Below, piece by piece: positions 45,934 through 57,953 of a stretch of 64,000 bases of DNA. The position numbers and the translations under genes are program-made. Source of the stretch: an uncultured Oxalobacter sp. (GTDB taxonomy: Bacteria; Pseudomonadota; Gammaproteobacteria; Burkholderiales; Burkholderiaceae_D). The stretch covers positions 248,001 through 312,000 of the forward strand of contig CAKQWF010000001.1 in the NCBI GenBank assembly GCA_934277985.1. Reading direction: 5' to 3'. Below the pieces are notes generated by a model. It ran no database searches. It saw only the letters and a program-made list of their open reading frames with translations, and was not told the DNA's origin. Positions within the stretch are counted from its first letter, which is position 1. Each line of letters starts with the position of its first letter.

Positions 45934-48747
45934 CTAACTATCTTCATCAAACTCAGCATTTTCGAATTTCAACGTTCGACAATTTTCCATCACGGCACGC
46001 TGTATTTGTTCATCAAAGCCATCCGGTGAATTCGCCTCGATTTCTACGGAAACGGAAACCGTTACACCCGGCTTTAATGTAAATTGCTGAACAACTTCAT
46101 CGACAATCTGGGCAAACTGCAATTTCGCGCGGACAGGATCCAGTTCGATACTGGCAAAGAAACGTTTGCTATCGGGACGCTTGCTGCGATCTGGCGCAGA
46201 ATTGCCCACTGCAACGCTTACTGCACCATCAGAACGTATGACAGCGGACATTCCGCCATCCTGCACATGAGGCACTGTCTGCGATTGTTCAATCGCCACG
46301 GCATAAGCACTCGCCTTGTCCGGGCGAATCAGCAACATGGATTCATCAAGAATAACCGAAGTCGTTTTTCCCAAAACGAAACCCAAATAACGGCCATCTT
46401 CCTTTCCCTGTGCAACCCCAAAAAAATCCGTACTGGTCACACCGCTGGCAACAGTATTCCTGAATACCGTATCGTCCCTTAACCTCGGCAAATACAACTG
46501 CTGGCAACTCTGCTGCCAGACTTGAAGCGCCTTGACCTCGTCGATTCCGTCTTTCCAGAACCAATCCCTCAACATATTTGCCAGATGAACAGGCGCCCAT
46601 TCCGAAATGACCAGCTCGTTGTCCGCCAACACCCGATTGACTTCCTGCGCCCAATTCTGTGAACTCGCATTCAATTGATAAGGCTCACAACACACACTTG
46701 TCAACTGTTTATCAGGCGTCACATCCTGAACCGGCGCCAGCAACCAGCAATATGTTTCGCGTACCATGCGGCGGAAAGCATCCTGTGCCCTGCCTTGCGC
46801 ATCGCTTGCCTGCCTGGCCATCAGATTATCCAGAACGATACGTTCGTCCCTGTAATCCGAAACAATCGTATTCCATGCAAGTAAAGTACGCGCCTGATCT
46901 TTCAGACGGCTGACATTGTTTGCATCGGCAGCGATAAACAACAAACGGTTCTGCCGGTAACGCGGCTGATTGCCATGCTGTGCCAGAAGCTCAAGCGCTT
47001 TGTCTTCCGCAAGACTTTTTCCTGTTTTACTGTACGGAAAAGCGGGGGACAACACGACAAAGCGCAATGCCCAGTCATCCGGAATATCACCGCTTTCCGT
47101 AAAGACATGCATGGCAACCGTACTGGAAAAACTGCGCTGGATTTGTGTCCGGATCATCGGCAACACATCCATTTCATCCGTAAAGCGTCTTTTCCGTTCT
47201 TCCATTTCACGGCGCAAATTCGGACGTGTATCCAGCCAGAAATGATTATTGTCACAATTAAGATAATGTAACCTGTCCCCCAGACGACGCAAGGCATCAT
47301 CAAACAGGCTCGGCGGCTGATCCGGCAAGGCGGCTCCCAACAGTACACGCTCTTTTTCCAGCCCCCTGATCCGCTGGTTGCGTGTCGTCGGCGCACTGCC
47401 CAGAAAAATCGTCCGCGCAGTTCTTCTGCATGCCTGAACTTTACCCAGACGTGCATCTGTCTTTTCGATTTCCCATGTCTGTGCGAATTCCCCATCGACA
47501 TCCCGCTCGATAACAGGATCCCAACCCTGCGGCAAATAATAAATCGCCTCGTTACGTGTATCAGGGTCCATCAAAGGCAGACTGCCCGGCATAATCATCG
47601 GATCATTATTGCCATCCTTCCACAAGCGATGAATGATCTTCGCCATGAATTTCAGGACACCACGCGTACGCTGGAAATTGTCCAGTGTGGACCAATCCTC
47701 GTAGAGACGATCGAAAACCTCCGGATGTATCGGATAAGCCTGAACCAGACGTTCCCGATAACCGCTCTCCTGCGTTTCACGAGGAAAATCATGCTCATGA
47801 GACACGTAATAATCCGCATAGGCACGACAAACCGCCTGCATGGCATTCACATCCGTGACATCGGAAAACAATCGCCTGCGCACGATTTCAAATGCTTCTT
47901 CGGTAGCGACCGGTTTCCAGAGCTTCTGGACACGTGCAAAATAATGTTCCAGAGAACGCAACGCCAAAACACCCTGCTGGCTGCCTGCCTCCCTTTCAGA
48001 ATAAGGCAACGAAACAAGCAACACCGCAGTCGGAACACCGCTGACGGCTTCGGTCAGCGCCTGGATAAATGACAACTGCGTATCATACGTCCCCCCCGGA
48101 AGACGACGGCTTTCCTCGAACTGCGATACATAACGCACCAATTCGTCCATCAGGATGACACACGGCGAACAAGCCGCTATCAATTCCGTCAACTCGGCTT
48201 TTCCGGGAGCGGTTCCCGCTTCATCCGCAGCTTTGACACAAGCATAACCTGCCTCGCCCCCCAGCTGCCATGCCAGTTCTCCCCAGAGCGTATGCACAGC
48301 CACTTTCCCATGTTCTCTTGCCTTGCTGGCGAGACCCAGCAAATTGACGCCATCGAGAACGGCAATGCGTGTATCGGGCAACTGGGTAATATCGGCAGCA
48401 TCCAGAATCGGCGGAACCCCCTGCATCTCGCTGGTCTGCACAGCATGTCGAGCCAGATGATACACAGCCAAAATCGTATGCGTCTTGCCACCGCCGAACG
48501 CCGTTTGCAACTGAATGACCGGATCGCCCCCTTTTCCTGACAAACGGCGCACCACAGAATCGAGCAACAGGCGCATACCTTCCGTAATGAACGTTCTCTG
48601 GAAAAAACGCACCGGATTCTGGTATTCCTCACTTGCGGTCCCTGCATGAACACGCGAAAGATCCGCCGCAAATTCGGACTGGATAAACCTGCCTTCCTGC
48701 ACATCGGGATGTGGTACCGCGATTTCACGCCATGGTTTCAATGTCAT
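45934..48747 (-). CDS. DUF499-type ATPase, third gene of an Hma-like defence operon
   Basis: Large P-loop ATPase of about 937 aa with the DUF499 layout. It starts with [19 protein letters not shown], then Walker [13 protein letters not shown] (about residue 85) and a Walker B-like [12 protein letters not shown] (about 190). Long helical and Trp-rich regions follow, and the C-terminus is a beta-rich [12 protein letters not shown] region. AGGAG spacing favours ATG 48747 over 48753. It begins 13 bases after the methylase stop. DUF499 ATPases next to DUF1156 methylases and SNF2 helicases form the Hma system. Its action on phage DNA is inferred from the family, not shown. Confidence 0.85.
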   Translation of the reverse strand: MTLKPWREIAVPHPDVQEGRFIQSEFAADLSRVHAGTASEEYQNPVRFFQRTFITEGMRLLLDSVVRRLSGKGGDPVIQLQTAFGGGKTHTILAVYHLARHAVQTSEMQGVPPILDAADITQLPDTRIAVLDGVNLLGLASKAREHGKVAVHTLWGELAWQLGGEAGYACVKAADEAGTAPGKAELTELIAACSPCVILMDELVRYVSQFEESRRLPGGTYDTQLSFIQALTEAVSGVPTAVLLVSLPYSEREAGSQQGVLALRSLEHYFARVQKLWKPVATEEAFEIVRRRLFSDVTDVNAMQAVCRAYADYYVSHEHDFPRETQESGYRERLVQAYPIHPEVFDRLYEDWSTLDNFQRTRGVLKFMAKIIHRLWKDGNNDPMIMPGSLPLMDPDTRNEAIYYLPQGWDPVIERDVDGEFAQTWEIEKTDARLGKVQACRRTARTIFLGSAPTTRNQRIRGLEKERVLLGAALPDQPPSLFDDALRRLGDRLHYLNCDNNHFWLDTRPNLRREMEERKRRFTDEMDVLPMIRTQIQRSFSSTVAMHVFTESGDIPDDWALRFVVLSPAFPYSKTGKSLAEDKALELLAQHGNQPRYRQNRLLFIAADANNVSRLKDQARTLLAWNTIVSDYRDERIVLDNLMARQASDAQGRAQDAFRRMVRETYCWLLAPVQDVTPDKQLTSVCCEPYQLNASSQNWAQEVNRVLADNELVISEWAPVHLANMLRDWFWKDGIDEVKALQVWQQSCQQLYLPRLRDDTVFRNTVASGVTSTDFFGVAQGKEDGRYLGFVLGKTTSVILDESMLLIRPDKASAYAVAIEQSQTVPHVQDGGMSAVIRSDGAVSVAVGNSAPDRSKRPDSKRFFASIELDPVRAKLQFAQIVDEVVQQFTLKPGVTVSVSVEIEANSPDGFDEQIQRAVMENCRTLKFENAEFDEDS

Positions 48748-48760
48748 TGCCATTCTCCTG

Positions 48761-51640
48761 TCAGATATCCATTTCCCGCTGCGTACCGGCCACACCAACT
48801 TCCTCGGCCGCCTGCTCGATTCCGTTCCATGCCGTCACCAGCTCATTATAGGCACGCGCATCTTCCGCCCTGCCTTGTTGTTCGCACACCGTATATAACC
48901 GATACGCCAATTGCCGTATCGGCTCTGCCATTCCGGGAATACGTGCCAGCATAGCACCTGCCCCCGATTCGCCTTGCCGGTTCAGCAGCCGGATCAGATG
49001 ATGGAGCGCTTCCCATTGCGGCAGCCGCTTGTCGTTTTCCGGCGTCCAGTCTTCCGGCAACTCGCGCCATTGCAGCAAACGGCACTTCCCATTGACGGCT
49101 TCGACAACCCCCGCCTCAACCAGGCCATCAACACTGATGCCCTTGGCTCGGGCCAGCACATCCGCCTGACCATAGACGCCCGCCATCCAGCCATGCTGTA
49201 TGAACCATTCCAGACAAAAAAGCGTATCCGCATCGAAATCATCCGACGCCACGAACCGGTTGATCAGTTGCAACGCCGTCCTGACTGTCATGGGCTTGCC
49301 ATCCGATTCCAGTACGGCCGCATACTGGCTGAAAATTTCCATCCCCGGCCCGATAATCGCCTGACTCAGATCGACAGGCGCCACAGGACTATTGATACCG
49401 CCACGTGTCATTTCTTCGAGTGCGTCGGGCAACACCCGGTTCAGTTCGCGGATGAACTGCCGCCTGTTGACCGTCGCCGCATCATCGGCGCGTTTGCGAC
49501 AAACCAGCACGATACTGGAAGCCAGTGCATTATTGCCTGTGCCAACCATCCTGTTGCTCAATTCCGTCCGCATCGGCCAGGTTCCGGTAATGGCGAACCC
49601 GGATTCGATCACCGCTTGCAAAAAAGTTTCCCAACCCGTGCTGGATGTGCCGTCCTCACTGGTTTCGGATTGCTTGAACGCATAGTAAATCGTGACGGGA
49701 AAAGCCGGATGCGCTTGTCGCGCCAGATTGCCGATGGCTTGCCGCATGCCGTCCAGAAAAAAGCGTTCAGCCTCTTTTTTGCAGGCATGCCGGTAAGGTG
49801 CGGCAATCAGTTCATCGTTTTTCGGCGTACTGATCGTCGCGAACAGTCCGGGATAAATAGACCGCAGATTTTTGCGCAACCAAATATAAAAGAAATCGGA
49901 CAAATCGGCATAACCGATATTGTCATAATAAGGCGGGTCGGTTGAAATGACTTTATTTTGACTTATATTCTGAGATTGGGCGTTTGACTGTTCTGCAACA
50001 CACGACTTGAAAGATGGTAATTCCGATAGTGCTTTCCATGTCCAATCCAGCATATTTTTGGCACTACCGGACGACAGGCAAAAAGGATTGACTTCCGAGA
50101 AATCCCATGTCATTGGAATGGCCTGCCGACCGAATGTATTTCTTATTTTTTCTCCTGATGTGTGCCACCCACAAATCGTCGAACCATAATCACCACATTT
50201 ATCGATAACAAATACCAGATAAACTCCAACCGCCTGTCCATAAGCCGTAGCGCCTCGTCCACCTTCATCCAGTCCTTTGCCATCATCGGGCATGCCGACA
50301 GCCAGCGCATCCTGTTTGCATTTTTCGATGACTTCCGGTATTAGATCGGAAAAAACCGTCAAGGCTGTCAGTTGACGCTGTGTGAAAAGATCGCCATAAC
50401 AATCTATACCATAGTTACTGACATTCACTCTGCATTTCCCATCCAACCTGACGGGCGAATACCATGCGCCTGAAACCGATAAGGCAATCGTTTCATGTTC
50501 CGGTGTAGGGGAAAGATAGATTCTCCCGCGTTTTCCTTCCGCGACGACAGCCATCAGTTTTTGTCCCAATCTCCCTGCTTTGCCTTCTGCACGGATATGT
50601 TCGTAACTGATCGGCGAACCGGACAATATACAACGAAAAGCCGCACGTTTGCCTGCACTGGTACCGCTTTTGGCAGCATCTGGCGGTGTGCCGGTTTTGA
50701 CCCGGAAGGTATAGCGATTGCCCGAAATGACCGGTTCTACCCAGGCTTCTTTCCCTTTCCTGCTCGACAACACAAAGGAAGAAACCAGTGGAACATCGAC
50801 ATGGGAAAACGCCGGATTGCTGCTTTTGACCGTCCGTGCCCAGAGCCATGCGATGACCGTCAGTTTTTGTCCGAGCAGCGGCTTCAGATCGGGCCGCTCG
50901 CGCACCATATCGGCCGTGACTTCTATGGTGGGATACAAGTGACCGATCCGTTTTCTGGCGGCTTCCAGCAACCACATGCCATAGCGCCGGACATCTTCTG
51001 CCAGTCCACGCGAACCGCCCCAGTCTTTCACCCAGTCGTCCTGATCGTCTTCTGCCGACCGCGGTCCGACAGGCACTCTCCCTGCAAAACGTGGCGGAAT
51101 CTCGATCATGGCCTTGTTGATCATCACCGCCACCGGATTGAGGTCGGACGCCCAACTTTCCAGCCCCAGGCGCTGCGCTTCCAGCGGCAAGGCGCCACCG
51201 CCTGCAAACGGATCATGAAAACCCGGCAGTTTATCGGGATTGAACAATTCATCAGCTTGCGGATGCTTTTTGTTCAATTCGCAAATCTCGCGCCAGGAAC
51301 GCCATATTTCGACACGTGCACGTTCCAGCACTTCTTCATTATCGGTATTTTCCCATTTGACGAGATCTTCGATGATACGAAACAGACGTTCCCGTTCCTG
51401 TTTGGCTTTTTCCTTGTTGACCCCGTAACGGAAACCACCCCCTTGTTGATAACCGGGATCGTTGACCATCTGTGCGAAAATCACGGCACGTGCAGCTGCC
51501 AGCGGACGACGTGCCCACCAGAGATGCAATGTCGATGGATGGCCATGGCGAATGGATTTTTCGCGCACACAGGCCCGATTGATGGCATCGAGCGGCAAAG
51601 CCACCTCGATCAGTTTTTTGGGATTTTTGATAATGCTCAT
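48761..51640 (-). CDS. DUF1156 adenine-specific DNA methylase, second gene of the Hma operon
   Basis: DNA methyltransferase of 959 aa. An N-terminal DUF1156 block (about residues 5-80, with [20 protein letters not shown]) is followed by the AdoMet region [17 protein letters not shown] (about 150) and the catalytic [19 protein letters not shown] (DPPY, about 567) characteristic of N6-adenine/N4-cytosine enzymes. The gap of about 415 residues between the two holds the likely target-recognition region. It starts six bases after the helicase stop. Host DNA marking with the helicase as attacker is the expected division of labour. Confidence 0.9.
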   Translation of the reverse strand: MSIIKNPKKLIEVALPLDAINRACVREKSIRHGHPSTLHLWWARRPLAAARAVIFAQMVNDPGYQQGGGFRYGVNKEKAKQERERLFRIIEDLVKWENTDNEEVLERARVEIWRSWREICELNKKHPQADELFNPDKLPGFHDPFAGGGALPLEAQRLGLESWASDLNPVAVMINKAMIEIPPRFAGRVPVGPRSAEDDQDDWVKDWGGSRGLAEDVRRYGMWLLEAARKRIGHLYPTIEVTADMVRERPDLKPLLGQKLTVIAWLWARTVKSSNPAFSHVDVPLVSSFVLSSRKGKEAWVEPVISGNRYTFRVKTGTPPDAAKSGTSAGKRAAFRCILSGSPISYEHIRAEGKAGRLGQKLMAVVAEGKRGRIYLSPTPEHETIALSVSGAWYSPVRLDGKCRVNVSNYGIDCYGDLFTQRQLTALTVFSDLIPEVIEKCKQDALAVGMPDDGKGLDEGGRGATAYGQAVGVYLVFVIDKCGDYGSTICGWHTSGEKIRNTFGRQAIPMTWDFSEVNPFCLSSGSAKNMLDWTWKALSELPSFKSCVAEQSNAQSQNISQNKVISTDPPYYDNIGYADLSDFFYIWLRKNLRSIYPGLFATISTPKNDELIAAPYRHACKKEAERFFLDGMRQAIGNLARQAHPAFPVTIYYAFKQSETSEDGTSSTGWETFLQAVIESGFAITGTWPMRTELSNRMVGTGNNALASSIVLVCRKRADDAATVNRRQFIRELNRVLPDALEEMTRGGINSPVAPVDLSQAIIGPGMEIFSQYAAVLESDGKPMTVRTALQLINRFVASDDFDADTLFCLEWFIQHGWMAGVYGQADVLARAKGISVDGLVEAGVVEAVNGKCRLLQWRELPEDWTPENDKRLPQWEALHHLIRLLNRQGESGAGAMLARIPGMAEPIRQLAYRLYTVCEQQGRAEDARAYNELVTAWNGIEQAAEEVGVAGTQREMDI

Positions 51641-51646
51641 ATTCTG

Positions 51647-54600
51647 TTATACGTTGGCGGTTTCCGCACGTTCCAGCAATTTTGCCAGATCCATGTTCAG
51701 ACTGACGGTTCCGGGTTCGGGTTCATGCGTAAACGGTGCGCGGATATAGTACGGACCTTCATGCCGCTCGCCATCGACGAGAACGATCGCGAGAATGAAT
51801 TTTTCTTTCTGGTTCAGGGCATACAGGATTTCATTATGCGTTACGGTAATAGTCGTTTGCCCTTTGGCTCGCCCCTTGACTTCGATATGCCGTGATTCAG
51901 CGGCTACGCCATTGCTTGTCATCAGAATGCTTGTGATATCCCAACCGCATTTCTGATCCGATACATCCGTCACATGATGGCCCATCGCCTGTTCTGTCTC
52001 GATAACGGCCTGCATGGCAATCCGTTCGATATGACGTCGCATCGCTGCATCGGCTGTCCATCCGGGTTGATGGCTTCGCTGCAGGAGCAATCCTTGCGGT
52101 ATGACCAATGCGCTGCCGAGTATGACCGGCGTCGATGAAACGACACGACGCTTGTTTTCCAACTCCTGTTGCCGTGTCTGCAAACGTGCCGTCAAATCGT
52201 CGTGTATCTGCTCGGCCTTGCTGATTTGCAGACGTACATCTTTCCCCGCTTGTGCATCACTGGTCAGTTTGATATGACGATCCGCCCAGTAATTGATTTC
52301 CTTGATCAGGCGTTCGCGAACGGCCACGAGGGTTTTGTCCACCATTTCGGTACGGCGTGTCTGTACTTCATTCAAATGGTTGGGAACGATGTCTGCCAAT
52401 GCATGGCGCAATGCGACTTTTTCAAGATCGCCGGATATCCAGGATTCATCCAGTATATCTTCGACCAGCTTGTATTCTGCCGGTTCTGCCGGTTTCAGAT
52501 CAAGGTGCGGTGCCCACCCTGCATTGCGTGTCTTGCCATTTTTGTCCACCTCGACGAATTGAAGCCTGCGTGAAACGATCTGTTCGGGATCATGACCTTC
52601 ACGAATGGCGTGATCGATAATCAAAATGACGGTGGGTTCGATACCCATGTCATTCGGATTGATGAGTACACTCCCCTGTTTTAACAGCTTGCGGTATTTT
52701 TCCAGAATGATGTCTGTCAGTGAAAGCATGAGCGGATGACCGGGATGCAACAGTTCTGCCATGGCTGCCGTTTTGTTTTTCAGACGGATATACTGTTTGT
52801 CAAAACAGACTCTGTCATAACGGCGCAATACAGGATTGATATTGTGCGTGTTGCGTCCTGATATCTGGCGGTCACGCTCACGGATGATGCCGGGTACATG
52901 CGTGATTTCATAGCGTCCCGCTTCGCGTGGCCGGATGACGCCGCCTTCCAGTTTGAAGGCTTGCTCGAAAAAAGATCTGACAAACGATGGTTGAAGACGA
53001 CGTGCTTCCGCTTTTTCCATTTCTTCACGAACGGCAAACAAACGCTTGTCATCCATGATTTCTTCACACAGTGCATTCCGTTTCAGAATATCGCGCAAAT
53101 GCTCGGTATCGAGTGCGCCTTCCATTTTTTGCAATAGTTCGTCACGCTTTACCGGATCATTGCCATAACGGATCGCCTCGATCAACAGCTCACGCAAACT
53201 TTTTTCGGCAAATACTTCTCCCAGAATGTCGAATACACGCCCTCCCAGGGTGGCACGTTCCACTTCCAGTTTGTCAAACAGTTTATGGAAAACATCGCCT
53301 TCTCGTGTTTCCGACGCGACCAGATTCCACAAATGACAGACTTCCGTCTGACCGATACGGTGGATACGTCCGAAACGCTGTTCAAGCCGGTTGGGATTCC
53401 ACGGCAAATCATAGTTGATCATCAGATTGGCGTTTTGCAAATTGACGCCTTCTCCTGCCGCATCGGTAGCAATCAGCACTTTCACATCCGGATCATTGCG
53501 AAACAGCTCTTGTGTTTTCCGTCTTTCTTCCCGTTTGATACCACCATGAATGAGCACAATGGCTTTTTCGCTGCCGATCAGACCACGTATTTTCGCATTC
53601 AGATAGTTCAGCGTATCACGATGTTCTGTAAAGATGATCAGTTTCCGTTGCTGTCCTGTATCGTCTCGCATCTCTGCGGTATTCTGCAACAGTTGTGACA
53701 ATTGTTCCCATTTGCAGTCCTGATTGGACAAGACAACTTGTTTGGCTTCTTCTTCGAGTTTCTCCAGAATGGCGATTTCCGCTTCCAGTTCCTTGACTGT
53801 TTGAGCGGTGGTGGTTTTGTCCACCATTTCTTCCTCGAAATTTTCGTATTCTTCTGCTCGCAGATTGTCGCTACTATCCCATATGCCCTCATCTGCCGGT
53901 GTATCATCAAACAGATCGATCAGGGATTGTCCACGATGTCGCAATCGTGCTTCTTCCAGTTTGCTCTTCAGTCTCCTGTGGCGACGTTTTAATGATTGGA
54001 AAATGGCTTCGGGACTGGACGCCAGACGGCGTTGCAGTGCCGTCAAAGCAAAACCGATGTTGTTTCTTCTACCCTTTGCAAGCGAATCCGCTTTGTCAAA
54101 CTCGTTTTTGACATAGTTGGTGACATTTTCATAGAGCGAGGCTTCCATATCGGACAACCGGTAGTTGACCGTATAGGCACGACGCTCCGGAAACAGTTTC
54201 GTTCCGTCGAATTTGAGCAGATCTTCTTTGACCATCCTGCGCATGAGATCGGATACATCCACCTGATGGACACCGTCACGGAATTTCCCATAAAAACGGT
54301 CTGCATCCAATAACGACATAAAGAGCTGGAAGTCTTCATCCTTGCCGTTGTGCGGCGTTGCCGTCATCAGTAAAAAGTGGCGCGTAATGGCGCCTAGCAA
54401 TTCCCCCAACTGGAAACGTTTGGTTTTTTTGATTTTATTTCCGAAATAATTGGCAGAAAGTTTATGCGCTTCATCAACGATGATCAGATCCCATCGTGTC
54501 AGCTTCAGTTTTTCGCTCAATTCATCGGAACGCGCCAACTGGTCAACACGCGCTACCATCAAATCATGATCTTCAAATGGATTTCCGCTACGCGACTGTT

Positions 54601-55162
54601 CAACTTGTTCTCGAGAAAATATAGTGAACGTCAGTCCGAACTTCTCGAACATTTCATCCTGCCATTGCTCTACCAGACTGCCCGGTGCCACAATCAGTAT
54701 CCGTCTGGCATCCGATCTGGCCATCAGTTCCCTGATATACAATCCGGCCATAATGGTTTTCCCTGCACCCGGATCATCAGCCAGTACATAACGTAACGGT
54801 TGACGCGGCAACATGGATTCATACACGGCTGTAATCTGGTGGGGAAGCGGCTCGACATTGGATGTGTGCACTGCCATCATCGGATCAAAAAGATACGCCA
54901 GATCAATTCTCAACGCTTCTGTGGCAAGTTTGAATTCCTTGCCCGGTGCGTCGAACGACCAGGGACGCCCCTTGTCTGCGACAGACAAGGATGCCTCATC
55001 AGAACGAAAAATCATTCGTTCACGTATAGAGCCGTCCGCCAACTTATAGACTACTGTTAGCGCATCATCACCTATTGGCTCCGCTGTAATAATCTCGACA
55101 GAATCGGCTGGTTCCAGCCCTGCGATAGACATTTTCCTTTGAATCTGTTCGAGTTTCAGCAT
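51647..55162 (-). CDS. SNF2-type helicase with C-terminal DUF3883, first gene of the Hma operon
   Basis: ATP-dependent DNA translocase of 1171 aa. Walker A in [19 protein letters not shown] (about 130), DEAH in [14 protein letters not shown] (about 227), [15 protein letters not shown], and the second RecA half with [20 protein letters not shown] and [10 protein letters not shown] (about 600-640) are intact. The last 100 residues match DUF3883: a PD-(D/E)xK-like GWDITS...RHIEVKGR and [11 protein letters not shown], a possible nuclease or DNA-end-binding domain. AGGTG six bases ahead of ATG 55162 supports the start. Helicase, methylase and ATPase in this order on one strand define the Hma type. 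Confidence 0.9.
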   Translation of the reverse strand: MLKLEQIQRKMSIAGLEPADSVEIITAEPIGDDALTVVYKLADGSIRERMIFRSDEASLSVADKGRPWSFDAPGKEFKLATEALRIDLAYLFDPMMAVHTSNVEPLPHQITAVYESMLPRQPLRYVLADDPGAGKTIMAGLYIRELMARSDARRILIVAPGSLVEQWQDEMFEKFGLTFTIFSREQVEQSRSGNPFEDHDLMVARVDQLARSDELSEKLKLTRWDLIIVDEAHKLSANYFGNKIKKTKRFQLGELLGAITRHFLLMTATPHNGKDEDFQLFMSLLDADRFYGKFRDGVHQVDVSDLMRRMVKEDLLKFDGTKLFPERRAYTVNYRLSDMEASLYENVTNYVKNEFDKADSLAKGRRNNIGFALTALQRRLASSPEAIFQSLKRRHRRLKSKLEEARLRHRGQSLIDLFDDTPADEGIWDSSDNLRAEEYENFEEEMVDKTTTAQTVKELEAEIAILEKLEEEAKQVVLSNQDCKWEQLSQLLQNTAEMRDDTGQQRKLIIFTEHRDTLNYLNAKIRGLIGSEKAIVLIHGGIKREERRKTQELFRNDPDVKVLIATDAAGEGVNLQNANLMINYDLPWNPNRLEQRFGRIHRIGQTEVCHLWNLVASETREGDVFHKLFDKLEVERATLGGRVFDILGEVFAEKSLRELLIEAIRYGNDPVKRDELLQKMEGALDTEHLRDILKRNALCEEIMDDKRLFAVREEMEKAEARRLQPSFVRSFFEQAFKLEGGVIRPREAGRYEITHVPGIIRERDRQISGRNTHNINPVLRRYDRVCFDKQYIRLKNKTAAMAELLHPGHPLMLSLTDIILEKYRKLLKQGSVLINPNDMGIEPTVILIIDHAIREGHDPEQIVSRRLQFVEVDKNGKTRNAGWAPHLDLKPAEPAEYKLVEDILDESWISGDLEKVALRHALADIVPNHLNEVQTRRTEMVDKTLVAVRERLIKEINYWADRHIKLTSDAQAGKDVRLQISKAEQIHDDLTARLQTRQQELENKRRVVSSTPVILGSALVIPQGLLLQRSHQPGWTADAAMRRHIERIAMQAVIETEQAMGHHVTDVSDQKCGWDITSILMTSNGVAAESRHIEVKGRAKGQTTITVTHNEILYALNQKEKFILAIVLVDGERHEGPYYIRAPFTHEPEPGTVSLNMDLAKLLERAETANV

Positions 55163-55366
55163 GTATCACCTGTATTCATCAAGGTATCCTCACGTTCTTC
55201 TCCTTGTAAAGAGAAAATGCCCATCGGTCTATACGTACAACAAAGAAATATTCTATCAAGTATGCTATACCAAAGACAGTTCCCGAACACGCATCTGAAG
55301 CCAACCTGCCTGTTCGTGCCATCAATACAAAACAGTCCGGTTTTTCCTAAAAGTCCTAAATTACTT

Positions 55367-55378
55367 TAAGTTAACTTA
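55367..55378. promoter_or_regulatory. 12-base palindrome TAAGTTAACTTA upstream of the helicase gene
   Basis: Perfect palindrome in the 231-base gap (55163-55393) ahead of the Hma helicase, next to a CCTAAAAGTCCTAAA double word. It is the clearest candidate operator for the defence operon. I could not pin down a convincing -35/-10 pair. Confidence 0.4.
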
Positions 55379-55393
55379 CCGCCCATCACTATT

Positions 55394-55867
55394 TCACGCC
55401 TTTAAAATCCGCTCCAGATCGTCATATCGCTCTTGAATGCGGTTTTCTTCCGGTTCATATTCATTCAGAAAATCATCTCCAATATGGATTCCCGTATACC
55501 GGCAGACCGCCTCGAACGAAATGCCATGACTATCGCACAGCCGTCTCATGGCCAGAACATGCGCTTTCAGCTTCCTGGCCTGAACAGTCATCTCTTTTTC
55601 ATCGTATTCACCCAGTTCCCTGATTCCGGATATCCCATAGGCAGCACACTGTTTCCAGAACGTCATGCCCCAGTACATGGCCGTGATACTGATTCGCTCC
55701 AGATGATGCCGGTAAACCGCATCCGGGATGTAGTAGGTATATTGGGGGATGTGAAGGATGATTTCATTCAATGCTTTCTCATCGGTATGGGCAATATGAC
55801 TGAAAGCAAGAGAAGCCAGTTCTTTGGCGGTCATGTTTTGATATAAACGATTCATGGATGTTTTCAT
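55394..55867 (-). CDS. Element protein of unknown function (157 aa)
   Basis: Predicted soluble protein, not recognised. It is mostly helical, with Tyr/His-rich HIPQYTYYIPDAVYRHHLE (about 40-58) and RRLCDSHGISFEAVCRYTGI near the C-terminus. It overlaps the gene before it by four bases (ATGA), so it belongs to the element's early or replication operon. Such genes next to AlpA/RepA in integrative elements are usually accessory and short-lived; no function is offered. Confidence 0.65.
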   Translation of the reverse strand: MKTSMNRLYQNMTAKELASLAFSHIAHTDEKALNEIILHIPQYTYYIPDAVYRHHLERISITAMYWGMTFWKQCAAYGISGIRELGEYDEKEMTVQARKLKAHVLAMRRLCDSHGISFEAVCRYTGIHIGDDFLNEYEPEENRIQERYDDLERILKA

Positions 55868-56142
55868 GGTTTTCTCATTTTCAAGGCCTGTTCAATCAGG
55901 GTGATTCTTTCCTGCAAGAGGTCGGTTTCATAGGCTTTCCGGATCATGTCAAGGACGTAGGCCAGCCGGGTTCCATCCTGTGCCGGAATTTTCCCGGTTC
56001 GCATGTCACGGTAGACTTTGCCCATTTCCCGCCGGATTTCCGTCGGGTTGTAAAGATCAATTCTCATCGGGGAACGATCTTCCGTTTTCCGTTCACTTTC
56101 AACGAGTTGCCACGTTTTCTCCCGTGTGTTTCTTTCCGTCAT
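55864..56142 (-). CDS. Element protein of unknown function (92 aa)
   Basis: Small charged helical protein, unrecognised, with RIDLYNPTEIRREMGKVYRD and ending in a helix QERITLIEQALKMRKP. The stop is coupled to the 157-aa gene (ATGA overlap). It starts 12 bases after the upstream TubC-like gene stop. The pattern suggests a small accessory of the element's replication or regulation module. Confidence 0.65.
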   Translation of the reverse strand: MTERNTREKTWQLVESERKTEDRSPMRIDLYNPTEIRREMGKVYRDMRTGKIPAQDGTRLAYVLDMIRKAYETDLLQERITLIEQALKMRKP

Positions 56143-56154
56143 GGCTTATCCTGT

Positions 56155-56601
56155 TCAGTGAATGCAGAATGATTCCGGCCAGTTTGCCCGTGAGGTGGCC
56201 AGATAATCCGGCATATCGAACTTCTCCCGGCATTCCTGTAACAGGCGTTCTGCTGCATCATCCCGGCCTTCTTTTAATGCCTGTCTGATCTGGTTTTTTC
56301 TCAGGATATTCCAGACCGTTCGCGCCTCGTCCTGTGCCTGCCAGTACGTTTTGCCGTAACGCTTTTGCAGGTATCGGGCAATGAAGGCAACGGTTTCACC
56401 ATGAAACAGAGCAATTTTCGCCAGCATCTCTCTTTCTATTTCGTTCAGATAAGCGATGATGTCTGGTTTTTTCTGTTTCAGTTCCGGCAAAAACGGTTTG
56501 ACGGTTTCCGGATTGTCTGCACGGATTTTCAGGTTGCCATTGTCTGTAGTGACGGTTATGCCTTTTTCTCTCAACTGGCTGATCAGGTCTTGTATACTCA
56601 T
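56155..56601 (-). CDS. TubC-N-like small protein of the element
   Basis: Protein of 148 aa. The first 50 residues resemble the TubC N-terminal docking domain (MSIQDLISQLREKGITVTTD, LPELKQKKPDIIAYLNEIE), a fold used for protein-protein docking in synthetases and also seen in mobile-element proteins. The rest is helical and carries RYLQKRYGKTYWQAQDEA. It overlaps the ATPase gene by four bases. A docking partner for the ATPase is a reasonable guess. Confidence 0.65.
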   Translation of the reverse strand: MSIQDLISQLREKGITVTTDNGNLKIRADNPETVKPFLPELKQKKPDIIAYLNEIEREMLAKIALFHGETVAFIARYLQKRYGKTYWQAQDEARTVWNILRKNQIRQALKEGRDDAAERLLQECREKFDMPDYLATSRANWPESFCIH

Positions 56602-57944
56602 ATCGTCACCTCGTATGGGATTGCCGGGTCATTGGCTGGTTTTGTCGGAACTGATAAACCGGTTTCCCGCTCAGGATGGTCAAGGGTCTCATCTTTTCCC
56701 AGTTGAGATTCTTGGGACACTTGAGCTTCTTGAAACGTTTTGCCGTGCTTTTGCACGTCAAGGGTCTCAAGGATCCCAAGGGTCTCATCTCTGCAGACTG
56801 GGACACTTGATGAGACACTTGGTTTCTGGAGTGTGTCGTCTTCCAAAGTCCAGCACCACGAAGTACCGATTTTTCGGGATTTGATTGGCAACTGGTATTT
56901 CGCCCGTTTCAGGGTTGATTTCGAGATGCCCAGCTGTTTGGCGGCCGCTTCTATTTCCGCCTGTTTTTTGGCTCCGTATGCCAGTTCTTCCATCAAAAAG
57001 GTTTTGGCTTCGTCCACTGCACCTGATGTTTTTCTGTCTGCCTCTTCCAGCTCTCCCAATAATTCACGGGCACTGCTTTCACGGTACTGCCCCCAATCAA
57101 TGCAGGATGTCGCTATTTTGCCGTTTTCCGTTTCGACAAGTTTCTGTTCCAGCTGGTATTCGAACCCGCCGGTATCCCTGCCGATGTTGGATTTGGCAAT
57201 ACAGAGGATTCTTTTTTCGCTGGCCTCGTCTTTGGCCGCTGTCAGAACGACTCTGGCCAGTGCGGTGAAGGCCTGGGAACCCAGGATTCTTTCCTGTACG
57301 TTGGTTCCGGCCCGCCCTTTGGCAAAATGGGTGATGCCCACGATGGCACACTGGTATTTTCCGGAAATGTCGACCAATGGTTGCAGATTTGCACGGACTT
57401 CATTGGCCTTGTTGATATCTCCGGAGATGAGTCCGACCACCGGATCGACGATGATGAGCCGGATGTTGCCCAGATTCTCTATCTGCTGTTGTATGGCGTA
57501 AAAGTCTCTGGTCGGGTCGAATGGTGTATCTTCTCCCTTGTCACGATAACCGGAAATGATGAAGACGTTGTCCAGATCGGCACCTGCCGCACTCAATCGC
57601 GGGACGATGGTATGTTGTGGACTGTCTTCCGCTGACCATATCAGGACATTGCCCTGACGGCACGATGATCCATCCGGGAATTTTCCGCCTTTTGAAACAA
57701 TGGCTGCCACGTTCAGGGCGATGGTGGTCTTGCCGGTTCCGGCCTGCCCGGCCAGCAGGGTAAGCATGCCTTGCGGGATCATGTCCGGCCATAACCATGT
57801 GACGGGTTCTATTCTGATATCGCTGGCTCTTGTGAGTACGACACCATATTCCGGTTCCGGCAAGGTTGCAACAACATGATTCTGGAGTACCTGATTGTCC
57901 GCCAGCAGGGCTTTTATGTCCGCTTCCAGCTCTTTTTCTGGCAT
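56598..57944 (-). CDS. RecA/RepA-like AAA ATPase (AAA_25) of the element
   Basis: Predicted hexameric ATPase of 448 aa. Walker A in LLAGQAGTGKTTIALNVAAI (about 62-80) and Walker B in IRLIIVDPVVGLISGD (about 161-176) are clear; ITHFAKGRAGTNVQERILGS is the RepA-type sensor region. The C-terminal third is Ser/Thr-rich with a possible HTH (AAKQLGISKSTLKRAKYQLP). Related proteins unwind the origin of satellites and integrative elements. It follows alpA by nine bases and overlaps the next gene. Confidence 0.82.
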   Translation of the reverse strand: MPEKELEADIKALLADNQVLQNHVVATLPEPEYGVVLTRASDIRIEPVTWLWPDMIPQGMLTLLAGQAGTGKTTIALNVAAIVSKGGKFPDGSSCRQGNVLIWSAEDSPQHTIVPRLSAAGADLDNVFIISGYRDKGEDTPFDPTRDFYAIQQQIENLGNIRLIIVDPVVGLISGDINKANEVRANLQPLVDISGKYQCAIVGITHFAKGRAGTNVQERILGSQAFTALARVVLTAAKDEASEKRILCIAKSNIGRDTGGFEYQLEQKLVETENGKIATSCIDWGQYRESSARELLGELEEADRKTSGAVDEAKTFLMEELAYGAKKQAEIEAAAKQLGISKSTLKRAKYQLPIKSRKIGTSWCWTLEDDTLQKPSVSSSVPVCRDETLGILETLDVQKHGKTFQEAQVSQESQLGKDETLDHPERETGLSVPTKPANDPAIPYEVTI

Positions 57945-57953
57945 GGCTGTCTC

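Noticed and set aside
45934..55162. DISARM class 1 as an explanation of the helicase-methylase-ATPase operon
   Set aside because: drmA/drmB-type (DUF1998) and drmC genes are absent, and the DUF499 ATPase with the three-gene order matches Hma better.
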